Source: Lysinibacillus sp. FSL K6-0232 (lineage in GTDB: Bacteria > Bacillota > Bacilli > Bacillales_A > Planococcaceae). Taken from it: a DNA stretch of 64,000 bases. Under the pieces are notes generated by a model, which was given only the letters and a program-made list of their open reading frames with translations, did not search any database and was not told the DNA's origin. Of the stretch, positions 8,194-16,031 are shown piece by piece (the first letter of the stretch is position 1; every line of letters begins with the position of its first letter). Position numbers and translations under genes: made by a program. The stretch covers positions 1,788,001-1,852,000 of the forward strand of contig NZ_JBBOYW010000001.1 of NCBI RefSeq assembly GCF_038008325.1, written 5' to 3'.

Positions 8194-9143
8194 CACTGAT
8201 CATTGCCTGTCTAATAGGGCTGTTATTCGACTTAGTGGTAGGGGACCCGCCAAGGCTGCCGCATCCTGTACGCTGGATTGGTAAGCTGATTCAAGCGCAA
8301 ACGGCTTTATGGAATAAGGGGAAATGGCGTAAGCTACGTGGTATGGTGATGGCGTTGGCTGTTGTGGGCACAACGATGTTTGTGGTGACCCTCATTGTAC
8401 TGCTAAGCTATCAAGTAAGCCTGCTTTTTGGCATTGCGGTAGAAGGGCTGCTCATTGGCATTGGCTTGGCACAGCGCAGCCTAAAGGAAGCGGCGCTGGC
8501 GGTATATGAGCCGCTTGTACAGGGCGATTTTGCCGAAGCACGTGTCAAGCTATCATGGATTGTAGGGCGTGATACCGATCAGCTTGGCGAGGATGAAATT
8601 GTCCGTGGCGTGGTGGAAACCGTTTCTGAAAATACAAGTGATGGTGTAACGGCTCCGCTTTTTTATGCATTGCTCTTTGGCGCAATTGGCTTATGGGGCT
8701 ATAAGGCTGTCAATACGTTAGACTCCATGGTTGGCTATAAAAATGAAAAATATCAGGACTTTGGCATGTTCTCGGCGAAGCTGGATGATGTGTTAAACTT
8801 TATTCCAAGTCGTCTAACAGGCTTACTTATGGTGCTAGGTACAAAAAATGAAACAGACTGGTCGCTTGGCAAGCGCTTAAAGCGTTGGGTTCAGGATGCA
8901 AGGAAGCATCCAAGCCCTAATAGTGGCTATTTAGAGGCAGCAACGGCTGTACAGCTTGGCGTGCAGCTTGGAGGCAGAAATAGCTATCAAGGGGTTATTT
9001 CACATCGTGCATTAATGGGAGAAAGGCTAGTGCCGTTAACGAAGGAGCATATTGTCACATCCATTACGCACATGCGTATGGCTACGTGGCTCTTTATGCT
9101 TGTCATGGTGGCAGTGGAGGTGTTGATCTATGTTATTGCCTAA
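8187..9143 (+). CDS. cbiB: Adenosylcobinamide-phosphate synthase CbiB
   Basis: 318 aa. Integral membrane enzyme that amidates adenosylcobyric acid with aminopropanol or its phosphate. The family signature DLVVGDPPRLPHPVRWIGKL is at the N-terminus, with several membrane segments (about residues 50-90, 150-170, 290-315) and the conserved SENTSDGVTAPLFYALLFG and VNTLDSMVGYKNEKY stretches. The start overlaps the end of cbiZ and the 3' end overlaps cobD by 14 nt. Normal length, no defects seen. Confidence 0.93.
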   Translation: MLTLIIACLIGLLFDLVVGDPPRLPHPVRWIGKLIQAQTALWNKGKWRKLRGMVMALAVVGTTMFVVTLIVLLSYQVSLLFGIAVEGLLIGIGLAQRSLKEAALAVYEPLVQGDFAEARVKLSWIVGRDTDQLGEDEIVRGVVETVSENTSDGVTAPLFYALLFGAIGLWGYKAVNTLDSMVGYKNEKYQDFGMFSAKLDDVLNFIPSRLTGLLMVLGTKNETDWSLGKRLKRWVQDARKHPSPNSGYLEAATAVQLGVQLGGRNSYQGVISHRALMGERLVPLTKEHIVTSITHMRMATWLFMLVMVAVEVLIYVIA

Positions 9144-10218
9144 TCATGGCGCAAATCCACAGCATGTTTATCAGCGATTAGGCTTGCAGATGCCAAAGGA
9201 GGTCTATGATTTTAGTGAAAATGTCAATGCCGCAGGACCACCAGCCTTTGTGGAGGCATGCTGGCAAGCATTTTATCCATTGCTTCAGCGTTATCCAGAC
9301 CCAAATGGCGAGCCATTTCTAACAAAGGTGGCAGCCTTTCATCAGGTGGCAAAGGATAGGATTGTACTAGGAAATGGCGCAGCAGAGCTGTTTAATGCGC
9401 TGGCAAGACGCTATGCACAGAAGCAGGTTATTGTTGTGCATCCAACCTTTTCGGAATATGAGCGTACACTGCGTGCTGTCGGGGCAACGATTATACCAGT
9501 AATTGTGACGGATTTTATGGCGTATACATTGCCAATGGAGCAGCTTAAGCGGGCAATGGTGCAGGCAGATGCACTTTATCTTTGTACGCCTAATAATCCA
9601 ACAGGGGTATTGCCTACAAAAGAGGACATAGAGGCATTAATAGCGTATGGAGCCGCAGTTGACTGTGAGCTTGTGCTGGATGAGGCTTTTATGGATTGGG
9701 TGGACGAGTCATCTTCCATGATTCAAGCTAGCGCTAAAAATCCACATGTCATTGTGGTACGTTCCATGACGAAAATGTATGCGATTCCGGGCTTACGGCT
9801 TGGCTATTTAGTGGCACATCCACCAATTGTAGCGACATTGCGAGAGGTGCTACCGCATTGGAATATAAATGCCTTTGCACTAGTAATTGGAGCAGGCTGC
9901 TTGGATGAGCAGCACTATTGTCAGCAGGCAATTGCCTATGCTGCCACACAGCGGGAGCAACTTCAGCACTATTTACAGGGCAATGGCTGTCAGGTGACAA
10001 ATAGTGTAACCAATTATGTATGCTTCTCGTTGCCGAAAGACCAGCGGGCGGATGACTTTTTTACATATTGTTTAGCAAAGGGCGTTGTGCTACGCCATAC
10101 CAAAAACTTTCAGGGCTTACAGGGGCAATGGTTCCGCATTGGCATCAAGGATGTAGCAGCGATGACCTATTTATATCATTGCTTACAAGCATGGTTTAAT
10201 AAGGGGAGAGCAATGTGA
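9130..10218 (+). CDS. cobD: Threonine-phosphate decarboxylase CobD
   Basis: 362 aa class I/II PLP aminotransferase fold. YDFSENVNAAGPP at the N-terminus, CTPNNPTGVLPT and LDEAFMDW in the cofactor domain, and the PLP lysine (Lys215) in RSMTKMYAIPGLRLGY. It resembles HisC, but its place in the cobamide operon, directly after cbiB, makes L-threonine-O-3-phosphate decarboxylase by far the best reading: it supplies aminopropanol phosphate to CbiB. It overlaps the next gene by 4 nt (ATGTGA). Confidence 0.88.
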   Translation: MLLPNHGANPQHVYQRLGLQMPKEVYDFSENVNAAGPPAFVEACWQAFYPLLQRYPDPNGEPFLTKVAAFHQVAKDRIVLGNGAAELFNALARRYAQKQVIVVHPTFSEYERTLRAVGATIIPVIVTDFMAYTLPMEQLKRAMVQADALYLCTPNNPTGVLPTKEDIEALIAYGAAVDCELVLDEAFMDWVDESSSMIQASAKNPHVIVVRSMTKMYAIPGLRLGYLVAHPPIVATLREVLPHWNINAFALVIGAGCLDEQHYCQQAIAYAATQREQLQHYLQGNGCQVTNSVTNYVCFSLPKDQRADDFFTYCLAKGVVLRHTKNFQGLQGQWFRIGIKDVAAMTYLYHCLQAWFNKGRAM

Positions 10219-10829
10219 CAACTTTTTATTTAGTAAGACATGGTGAAACCGTGTGGAATCAGGAGCAGCGCTTACAGGGCTGGCTAGATTCACCATTAAC
10301 GGCTGCTGGCAAGGAGGCTGCACAAAAGCTCCAGCAGCAATTACAGTCCATTCCGTTTGTGGCTGGCTATAGTAGCTCAAGTGGTCGTGCTAAGGAAACA
10401 ATGGCAATTTTAACGGCGACGCGACAGTTACCTATCTATTATGAGGAGCAGTTACGCGAAATCTATTTGGGGGACTGGCAAGGGCAGCGAATTGAAGATA
10501 TTATGACGACAGATCGGCTGAATTATGAACGGTATACACATGACCCTGCACAATTTATAGCAACACATACGGAAAGCTTTAGTGCTGTGACAGCACGAGC
10601 TATGTCTGTGTTAGAAAAAATTGCTAAACGGCATAGGAATCAGCCAGTGTTGCTTGTGTCACATGCCGTTACGATTAAATGTATTGTCAATGCTATTTTA
10701 CAGCGCGATATTTGTGAGCTATGGGCAGCACCCTTTATCCATGGGACAAGTGTGACGGTTATTGCTTATAAAGACCAGCAGTGGCTTGTGAAAGAGATTG
10801 GCAATATCCAGCATTTACAGGAGGTGTGA
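10215..10829 (+). CDS. cobC: Histidine phosphatase, probable alpha-ribazole phosphatase CobC
   Basis: 204 aa. The catalytic LVRHGETVWNQEQRLQGW motif is at residues 5-22, the second histidine lies in VLLVSHAVTIK, and the acid residue in LREIYLGDWQG. In cobamide operons this family removes the 5'-phosphate of alpha-ribazole phosphate or adenosylcobalamin-5'-phosphate. A second member of the family is encoded later in the operon (12163-12759), so which one does this job, or whether they divide it, cannot be told from sequence. Confidence 0.8.
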   Translation: MTTFYLVRHGETVWNQEQRLQGWLDSPLTAAGKEAAQKLQQQLQSIPFVAGYSSSSGRAKETMAILTATRQLPIYYEEQLREIYLGDWQGQRIEDIMTTDRLNYERYTHDPAQFIATHTESFSAVTARAMSVLEKIAKRHRNQPVLLVSHAVTIKCIVNAILQRDICELWAAPFIHGTSVTVIAYKDQQWLVKEIGNIQHLQEV

Positions 10830-10832
10830 GAA

Positions 10833-11393
10833 ATGCCACTTATTTTTATAGCAGGCGGTGTGCGCAGTGGTAAATCCCAATTTGCTGAACAAATGGCAGC
10901 ACGCTATTGCCAAGCACAGCGGTTTATTTATCTTGCCTCTGGTGTTGCCTTGGATCAGGAGATGCAGCAGCGCATTTTACGTCATCAGGCAGATCGGCAA
11001 GCACAGCCTATACATTGGCACACGGTGGAGGCCCCCTCTGCAATAGCGGATGCGCTTGCTGAATGCAAGGCTGGCGATATTGTGCTATGGGATTGTGTTA
11101 CAACATGGCTGGCAAATATTTTTTATGAGGGCTTTGATGATGGTACACCTTGCTTTGCACAGCCAGGCTGCTTAGATAACAAGCTTGCACAGGTCAAGCA
11201 GGCAATCGAGGCATTGCTAGCACAAGATATTGTGCTGCTTGTTGTGTCGAATGAGCTGTTTGATGAGCCGCCCTATGCAAGCCATGAGGTGGAGCTTTAT
11301 CGACAAACGCTGGGGCAATGCCATCAATGGTTTGTCGCTACCGCACAAGAAGCCTATGAAATCCATTATGGTATTGCGAAAAGATGGAAGTAA
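10833..11393 (+). CDS. cobU: Adenosylcobinamide kinase/guanylyltransferase CobU
   Basis: 186 aa, the normal CobU length. P-loop FIAGGVRSGKSQFAEQ at the N-terminus, a second conserved stretch DIVLWDCVTTWLANIF, and VVSNELFDEPP with the acidic residues expected in the guanylyltransferase site. It phosphorylates adenosylcobinamide and then transfers GMP to give adenosylcobinamide-GDP, the substrate of CobS, encoded next. Only 3 nt separate it from the upstream gene. Confidence 0.92.
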   Translation: MPLIFIAGGVRSGKSQFAEQMAARYCQAQRFIYLASGVALDQEMQQRILRHQADRQAQPIHWHTVEAPSAIADALAECKAGDIVLWDCVTTWLANIFYEGFDDGTPCFAQPGCLDNKLAQVKQAIEALLAQDIVLLVVSNELFDEPPYASHEVELYRQTLGQCHQWFVATAQEAYEIHYGIAKRWK

Positions 11394-11413
11394 TCGAGAA
11401 GGAAGGCAAAAAA

Positions 11414-12190
11414 ATGAAAACGATATGGTCTAGCCTACTGCTAGCATTTCAATTTTTTACGGTATTGCCTGTACAGAAAGAGCTGCCATTAAATAGAGCC
11501 ACCATTACAGGGATGTTTGCCTGCCTACCGTGGATAGGGGCTTTGATGGGTGCAACTGTAGCCGTTGTTCTTTACGGTCTAACACAGTGGACGGCAAGCA
11601 GTGATATACTGCTAGCCTTTATTGTGCTGGGGCTCTTTGCCTTATGGACAGGTGGCTTGCATTTAGATGGCTTTATTGATATGGGGGATGCTTATTTTTC
11701 GTATCGGGATCGTGAGAAGCGGCTGGAAATTTTAGATGACCCACGGGTGGGGGCATTTGGTGTATTAGCTGTGCTATTTTTATTATTAGGGAAGTTTGTT
11801 ATTTTGCATGAGCTTTTTGTCCAACAGCAATTTGCTCTATGGATGGCTGTATTCGTACCTTTTTTAACAAGGATTGGGATGAGCCTTTATTTTTTATCGC
11901 TGAAATGTGCGAAGGATAAAGGGCTTGCCTATTATTTTCAATCACATATTCATGCAAAGGCATTAACAGGCTGGATGCTAGTATCTCTTATACTGGGGCT
12001 AGCGCTTGTACTCGTGATCACAAAGCTGTCAATCGTGCCTGTTATACTTGTAGTGGTGCTAGCGCTGGCCTTGCTGCTATTTCGCCAGTTTACTGTGCGT
12101 AATTTTGGCGGTGTATCAGGTGATTTACTGGGCGCTTCAATTGAAGGAATGGAGGTTGTGCTATGGGTGACATTGTTACTGTGCGCTTAA
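11414..12190 (+). CDS. cobS: Adenosylcobinamide-GDP ribazoletransferase CobS
   Basis: 258 aa from the ATG at 11414; an ORF start at 11384 would overlap cobU and ignores the GAAGG site 7 nt upstream of 11414. Membrane protein with five to six hydrophobic segments. Family landmarks are LLLAFQFFTVLPV near the start, GGLHLDGFIDMGDAYFSYRD and LDDPRVGAFGV, which carry the acidic residues for metal/GDP binding, and NFGGVSGDLLGASIE near the C-terminus. It joins alpha-ribazole to adenosylcobinamide-GDP, the last assembly step. Overlaps the next gene by 28 nt. Confidence 0.93.
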   Translation: MKTIWSSLLLAFQFFTVLPVQKELPLNRATITGMFACLPWIGALMGATVAVVLYGLTQWTASSDILLAFIVLGLFALWTGGLHLDGFIDMGDAYFSYRDREKRLEILDDPRVGAFGVLAVLFLLLGKFVILHELFVQQQFALWMAVFVPFLTRIGMSLYFLSLKCAKDKGLAYYFQSHIHAKALTGWMLVSLILGLALVLVITKLSIVPVILVVVLALALLLFRQFTVRNFGGVSGDLLGASIEGMEVVLWVTLLLCA

Positions 12191-12759
12191 TTCGGCATGC
12201 ACCAACAACTGCCAATATAGAAAAACGCTATCTTGGCTGGACGGATGCACCATTGGCTAATCCAATGGCACTCACTGTAATTGATGATACCGTTCAACAA
12301 GTGTATGGCAGTGATTTACAGCGCTGTCAAACAACAGCGTCGTATTATTTTCCAAATGCCAGCTATTGTGCAGATGCAAGATTGCGAGAAATGCATTTTG
12401 GGGCATTTGAAGGCAAGACCTATACGGATTTACAGGCACAGCCCCAGTATCGTGCATGGCTCGATGACCCTGACCAGACGCCACCGCCGCAGGGCGAGCG
12501 CTTTAAGGCATTTACCGCGCGTGTACTAGATGGCTTTTATGCTTTGCCAAAGGATGAGGATCACTATTATCTTGTCGTTCATGGTGGAGTGATTCGTGCC
12601 TTGCTTGTAGCATTTGCTCCAACGGAACAGCCCTTTTGGTCGTATCAGGTGTCGCATGACCAGCAATTTATTTTAACATTTACGCGTAAGGCTTGGGAGG
12701 AGGGAGCAAGATGCATATCTTTATTGGTGGAGCCTATAATGGCAAAACCGACTATGTAA
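12163..12759 (+). CDS. Second histidine phosphatase family protein of the cobalamin operon
   Basis: 198 aa; the ATG has GGAGG 7 nt upstream. The catalytic motif is divergent: LIRHAPTTANIEKRYLGWTD, with RHA instead of RHG. A conserved LREMHFGAFEGKTY and a second histidine in LVVHGGVIRA are present. It resembles alpha-ribazole phosphatase (CobC) in context and length. The operon already encodes a canonical RHG member at 10215, so this is either a paralogue with another phosphate substrate or the actual CobC. Overlaps cobS by 28 nt and the next gene by 49 nt. Confidence 0.75.
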   Translation: MGDIVTVRLIRHAPTTANIEKRYLGWTDAPLANPMALTVIDDTVQQVYGSDLQRCQTTASYYFPNASYCADARLREMHFGAFEGKTYTDLQAQPQYRAWLDDPDQTPPPQGERFKAFTARVLDGFYALPKDEDHYYLVVHGGVIRALLVAFAPTEQPFWSYQVSHDQQFILTFTRKAWEEGARCISLLVEPIMAKPTM

Positions 12760-13115
12760 TGCGTTACTATCAACAGCAGCACGTTGTACTGGTGGATGGT
12801 GCAATACCAAAGGAAGCGCCAGCGTGTGACGTGCTGGTGCTGAAAAATTTAGAAAAATGGCTGGTAACACAGTCGTTAGAGGATGATTCGCCACTTATTC
12901 AAACGATGCTGACAGAGCTACGGCAGCTAGCGCAGCAATGTACATTGGCGGTGATTGTGACAGATATGGGGCGTGGCGTTGTGCCAATGGACAAGCAGGC
13001 ACGGCTATTACGGGATACCTGTGGTCGCTTCTATCAGGCTTTATTTGCGGAAGCGGAGCAGGTTGTTCGCATTTGGTATGGCATTGGTGAGTCTATTAAG
13101 GAAAAGAGGGAATGA
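12711..13115 (+). CDS. Small P-loop protein, CobU-like paralogue
   Basis: 134 aa from the ATG at 12711, which follows GGAGGAGGGAG. The N-terminus MHIFIGGAYNGKTDYV is a P-loop resembling CobU's GGVRSGKS, and LAVIVTDMGRGVVPMD corresponds to CobU's nucleotide-binding VVSNELF segment, but the protein is 50 residues shorter than CobU. The C-terminus reads EAEQVVRIWYGIGESIK, similar to the end of CobU (AYEIHYGIAKRWK). It may be a degenerate or specialised CobU homologue. Role unproven; the operon also contains a full CobU. Confidence 0.6.
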   Translation: MHIFIGGAYNGKTDYVMRYYQQQHVVLVDGAIPKEAPACDVLVLKNLEKWLVTQSLEDDSPLIQTMLTELRQLAQQCTLAVIVTDMGRGVVPMDKQARLLRDTCGRFYQALFAEAEQVVRIWYGIGESIKEKRE

Positions 13116-13116
13116 C

Positions 13117-13614
13117 ATGGAGCGACAAAAGCTGGTGAAATGGGTACTGGCAGCAATGGTTGCAGCAATTTGTGCGGTGGGGGCAATGATTAAAATTCCA
13201 TTATTTATCATGCCAACGGTTGCGCTTGACTCAGCGCCTGCCTTTTTAAGTGTTGTTTTTTTATCGCCTGTGCTAGCGGGAGCGGCAGGACTAATTGGGC
13301 ATTTTATAACAGCATTAACAGCAGGCTTTCCACTAGGTCCGTTGCATCTTATTATTGCTGCTGAAATGTTTGGTGTTGTGTGGCTTTTTGGGGTGATGCA
13401 TAGAAGGGGGATGCATGTTTGGAAATGGCCTGTTGCCTTTCTGCTAAACGGTGTAGCTGCACCATTGCCGTTTTACTTTATCATTAGCCCAGCATTTTTC
13501 TGGGGAGCGCTTGCCAGCATTTGTGCGGCAACAGCGATTAATTTAGTGATAGCTGCTATCGTTATGCCTGTATTAACAAAGGTTTTAGTGCGCAAGGAAG
13601 GTAGCCTATTATGA
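13117..13614 (+). CDS. cblT: ECF transporter S component, probable alpha-ribazole transporter CblT
   Basis: 165 aa from the ATG at 13117, one base after the upstream stop; GAGGG lies just before. The protein is almost entirely hydrophobic, with about five to six membrane helices (starting at VLAAMVAAICAVGAMIKIP) and the short basic tail typical of energy-coupling-factor S components. No ATPase or T component is nearby, so it would use a shared ECF module. Its position directly before a CblS-like kinase gene (4-nt overlap) matches the cblT-cblS pair known for alpha-ribazole salvage in Bacillota. A cobinamide or cobalamin substrate is possible. Confidence 0.7.
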   Translation: MERQKLVKWVLAAMVAAICAVGAMIKIPLFIMPTVALDSAPAFLSVVFLSPVLAGAAGLIGHFITALTAGFPLGPLHLIIAAEMFGVVWLFGVMHRRGMHVWKWPVAFLLNGVAAPLPFYFIISPAFFWGALASICAATAINLVIAAIVMPVLTKVLVRKEGSLL

Positions 13615-14294
13615 GAAATGCCATACAGGTAGGAAGCCTTATTGCGACAATGGATAATGCGGCAGCCATCGGGCAAAAGCCACAGGATATTGTAGCAGCA
13701 TCAGATACATTGACAGCCTATATGACAGCGCGTGTTACCTTTTTAGAGCAGCTTGCCGCACAGGCTTTGCCTACGCATATTTTGCTGGCGAATTTTTCGG
13801 GAGATGCCGCATGGTCACGTTATCTAGCAGGGATACAGCAAGTTTTTGAGGAAGCAGGGCTTGCCTGCCCTACCATTGCTGGGAGCACAGAATCCAATAT
13901 GCCAACTAGTCAATCAGGCTTAGCTATTACAATGCTTGGGGAGCCACAGCAGCGTGCAGCCTTTCAGCGTGAACGGCTGAGCTGGTATACATATGGCTTA
14001 CCGCTTGTGGGGGCAGAGGTACTAGCACAGCCTGAGGATGTTGCACAGCTTCAGCCGATTTTTCAAGCATGGCAGTCAGAAATTGTGCAGCAAGTATGGC
14101 CTGTTGGGTCAAAGGGGCTACAGGGGGAATATAGCCGTCTTTTTGGACAGATGGTTGTGGACAGTCCGTTGGATGCAACTAAATCAGCAGGCCCATGCAC
14201 CGTTCTTTTACTTGGTATAGACCCAGCAAAAGAGCAGCAGGCACAAAAATTTTTCCCTAGAAATTTTGCAAAACTGCATTGCCATCGGGCTTGA
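13611..14294 (+). CDS. cblS: Probable alpha-ribazole kinase CblS (AIR synthase-like)
   Basis: 227 aa, overlapping cblT by 4 nt. The protein has the features of the AIR-synthase-related N-terminal fold: VGSLIATMDNAAAIG near the start, then AGLACPTIAGSTESNMPTSQ followed by GLAITMLG. Members next to CblT-type S components phosphorylate alpha-ribazole after uptake, feeding the lower ligand to CobS. That reading rests on family pattern plus context. Last gene of the operon; no T-rich terminator is obvious before the riboswitch that starts about 100 bp downstream. Confidence 0.65.
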   Translation: MRNAIQVGSLIATMDNAAAIGQKPQDIVAASDTLTAYMTARVTFLEQLAAQALPTHILLANFSGDAAWSRYLAGIQQVFEEAGLACPTIAGSTESNMPTSQSGLAITMLGEPQQRAAFQRERLSWYTYGLPLVGAEVLAQPEDVAQLQPIFQAWQSEIVQQVWPVGSKGLQGEYSRLFGQMVVDSPLDATKSAGPCTVLLLGIDPAKEQQAQKFFPRNFAKLHCHRA

Positions 14295-14357
14295 GTTGAG
14301 CCAAAGCATAACAAGGGGCAAAACACCTATTGCAACCCTAAACACAATATGTTAGAT

Positions 14358-14387
14358 TTGTTTAGGAATCAAAACACTATATATAGT
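14358..14387 (+). promoter_or_regulatory. Promoter of the riboswitch-reductase transcript
   Basis: TTGTTT (14358-14363), 18 bp, TATAGT (14382-14387), placed just before the riboswitch. Confidence 0.5.
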
Positions 14388-14396
14388 ATGTTGGAC

Positions 14397-14560
14397 AAAC
14401 GGTACCAAGATGGTTTAAAAGGGAATTCGGAGCAAGTATGCTTGTAAGCCGAAGCTGTCCCCGCAACTGTACGTGCTGACAAATAATCAAGGAGCCACTG
14501 TTTTTTTAATGGGAAGGCGATTATTTGGAGGAAGCATAAGCCAGGAGACCTGCCGCATTG
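14397..14560 (+). ncRNA. Cobalamin riboswitch
   Basis: Conserved blocks occur in the right order: GGTACC then AAAAGGGAA (14417-14425), GCCGAAGCTGTCCCCGCAAC (14448-14467), and the B12 box AGCCAGGAGACCTGCC (14539-14554). This is the adenosylcobalamin-binding core of the RF00174 type. It lies in the leader of the ribonucleotide reductase genes and is followed by an intrinsic terminator, so it should act as a transcriptional off-switch when cobalamin is abundant. Confidence 0.92.
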
Positions 14561-14660
14561 TTCAAGACAGCAACACATTCTTCGGGGATTGAGAAGTGGA
14601 GGCGAGAGATTTGCACACGGCTTTTGTGTGCTTGTCCTTCATTTCCATTTCCGATTGTAC

Positions 14661-14702
14661 AGCGATTATGCAGCCGATTAATGTTGCGTAATCGCTTTTT
14701 TA
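14661..14702 (+). terminator. Riboswitch expression-platform terminator
   Basis: AGCGATTATGCA (14661-14672) pairs with TGCGTAATCGCT (14685-14696), then a run of six T; it lies 28 nt before the reductase start. A smaller hairpin, GCACAC/GTGTGC (14613-14618 with 14626-14631), lies between aptamer and terminator and may take part in switching. Confidence 0.8.
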
Positions 14703-14729
14703 TGTTGCTGGAGGAAAGGGAGAGAATAG

Positions 14730-16031
14730 ATGACAACGCAAATTGAACAGCAAATAGCTAAGCTACAACAACGTTACACGGAGGATGAACTGGAAAGCTT
14801 TGTGAGATTATCGGATCGCTGGCTACGCAAAAATGATAATGCTACATTTGACGCATGGGCGGATGCAATGATTTTACAGGCGCTTAGCTTGATAGATGAG
14901 GAGGAGCCCTACTGGACATTTGTGGCTGCACATCTTTACTTAGAAAAATTATACAATCAATTTGCAGCACAGCGTGGTGTTGCACCAACGGATGTGTATC
15001 AAGCATTCCCAGCACAGCTTGCACGATATACAGAGGCTGGCTTGTATCATAACAGCTTAACAGCTAAATATAGTGCACAGGAGCTACAGCAATTAACAAG
15101 CTATTTAGACGCTAGTCGTGACGAGCTATTTACATATATCGGCTTAAAAACATTAATGGATCGCTATGTTGTGCGTGATTATACGAAAACGCCTGTGGAG
15201 CTTCCTCAGGAGCGCTGGATGGTCATTGCCATGACATTAATGCAGGATGAAACAGAGGACCGTTTAGCAAAGGTGCAAGAGGCTTATTGGGCGATGAGTA
15301 ATTTATATATGACAGTCGCAACACCAACATTATCGAATGCTGGGAAAACACATGGTCAGCTTTCTAGCTGCTTTATTGACACAGTCGATGATAGCCTGCA
15401 AAGCATTTATGATACTAATACCGATGTGGCGACATTATCAAAATATGGCGGTGGTATCGGTGTTTATATGGGAAAAATTCGTAGCCGTGGCTCAGCCATT
15501 AAAGGCTTTAAGGGCGCATCCAGTGGTGTGCTACCGTGGATTAAGCAGCTCAATAATACAGCCGTTTCAGTTGACCAGCTTGGACAACGCCAAGGAGCTA
15601 TCGCTGTTTATTTAGATGTTTGGCATAAGGATGTTTTTACATTTTTAGATTTACGCCTAAACAATGGGGATGAGCGTTTACGTGCCCATGATATTTTTAC
15701 AGGGCTATGCATACCAGATATTTTTATGGAAGCAGTGGAGGCACGTGAGGATTGGCATTTATTTGACCCGCATGAAGTACGTGAGGTGATGGGCTTCTCC
15801 TTAGAGGATTCCTACGATGAAGCAAAGGGAAATGGCTCCTTCCGCACGAACTATGCTGCATGTGTGGCAAATCCATTATTAAGCCGTGAAGTCGTACCAG
15901 CCATTGATATTATGAAGCGAATTATGCGCTCACAGCTCGAAACAGGTGTGCCGTTTATGTTCTACCGTGATGAAGTGAACCGCATGAATCCGAATCAGCA
16001 TGAAGGCATGATTTACAGTTCGAATTTGTGT
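14730..16031 (+). CDS. Ribonucleoside-diphosphate reductase alpha subunit, exon 1
   Basis: Residues 1-434 of a class I reductase large subunit (NrdA/NrdE type); spliced length 737 aa with the 3' exon at 17124-18035. GGAGGAAAGGGAG precedes the ATG. SNAGKTHGQLSSCF carries the first active-site cysteine, and the exon ends in YSSNLC, where N432 and C434 correspond to the catalytic asparagine and radical cysteine of the family (E. coli N437, C439). The frame hits a TAA directly after C434, which is the first codon of a group I intron. It reduces ribonucleoside diphosphates for DNA synthesis; the upstream riboswitch suggests repression by B12. Confidence 0.93.
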
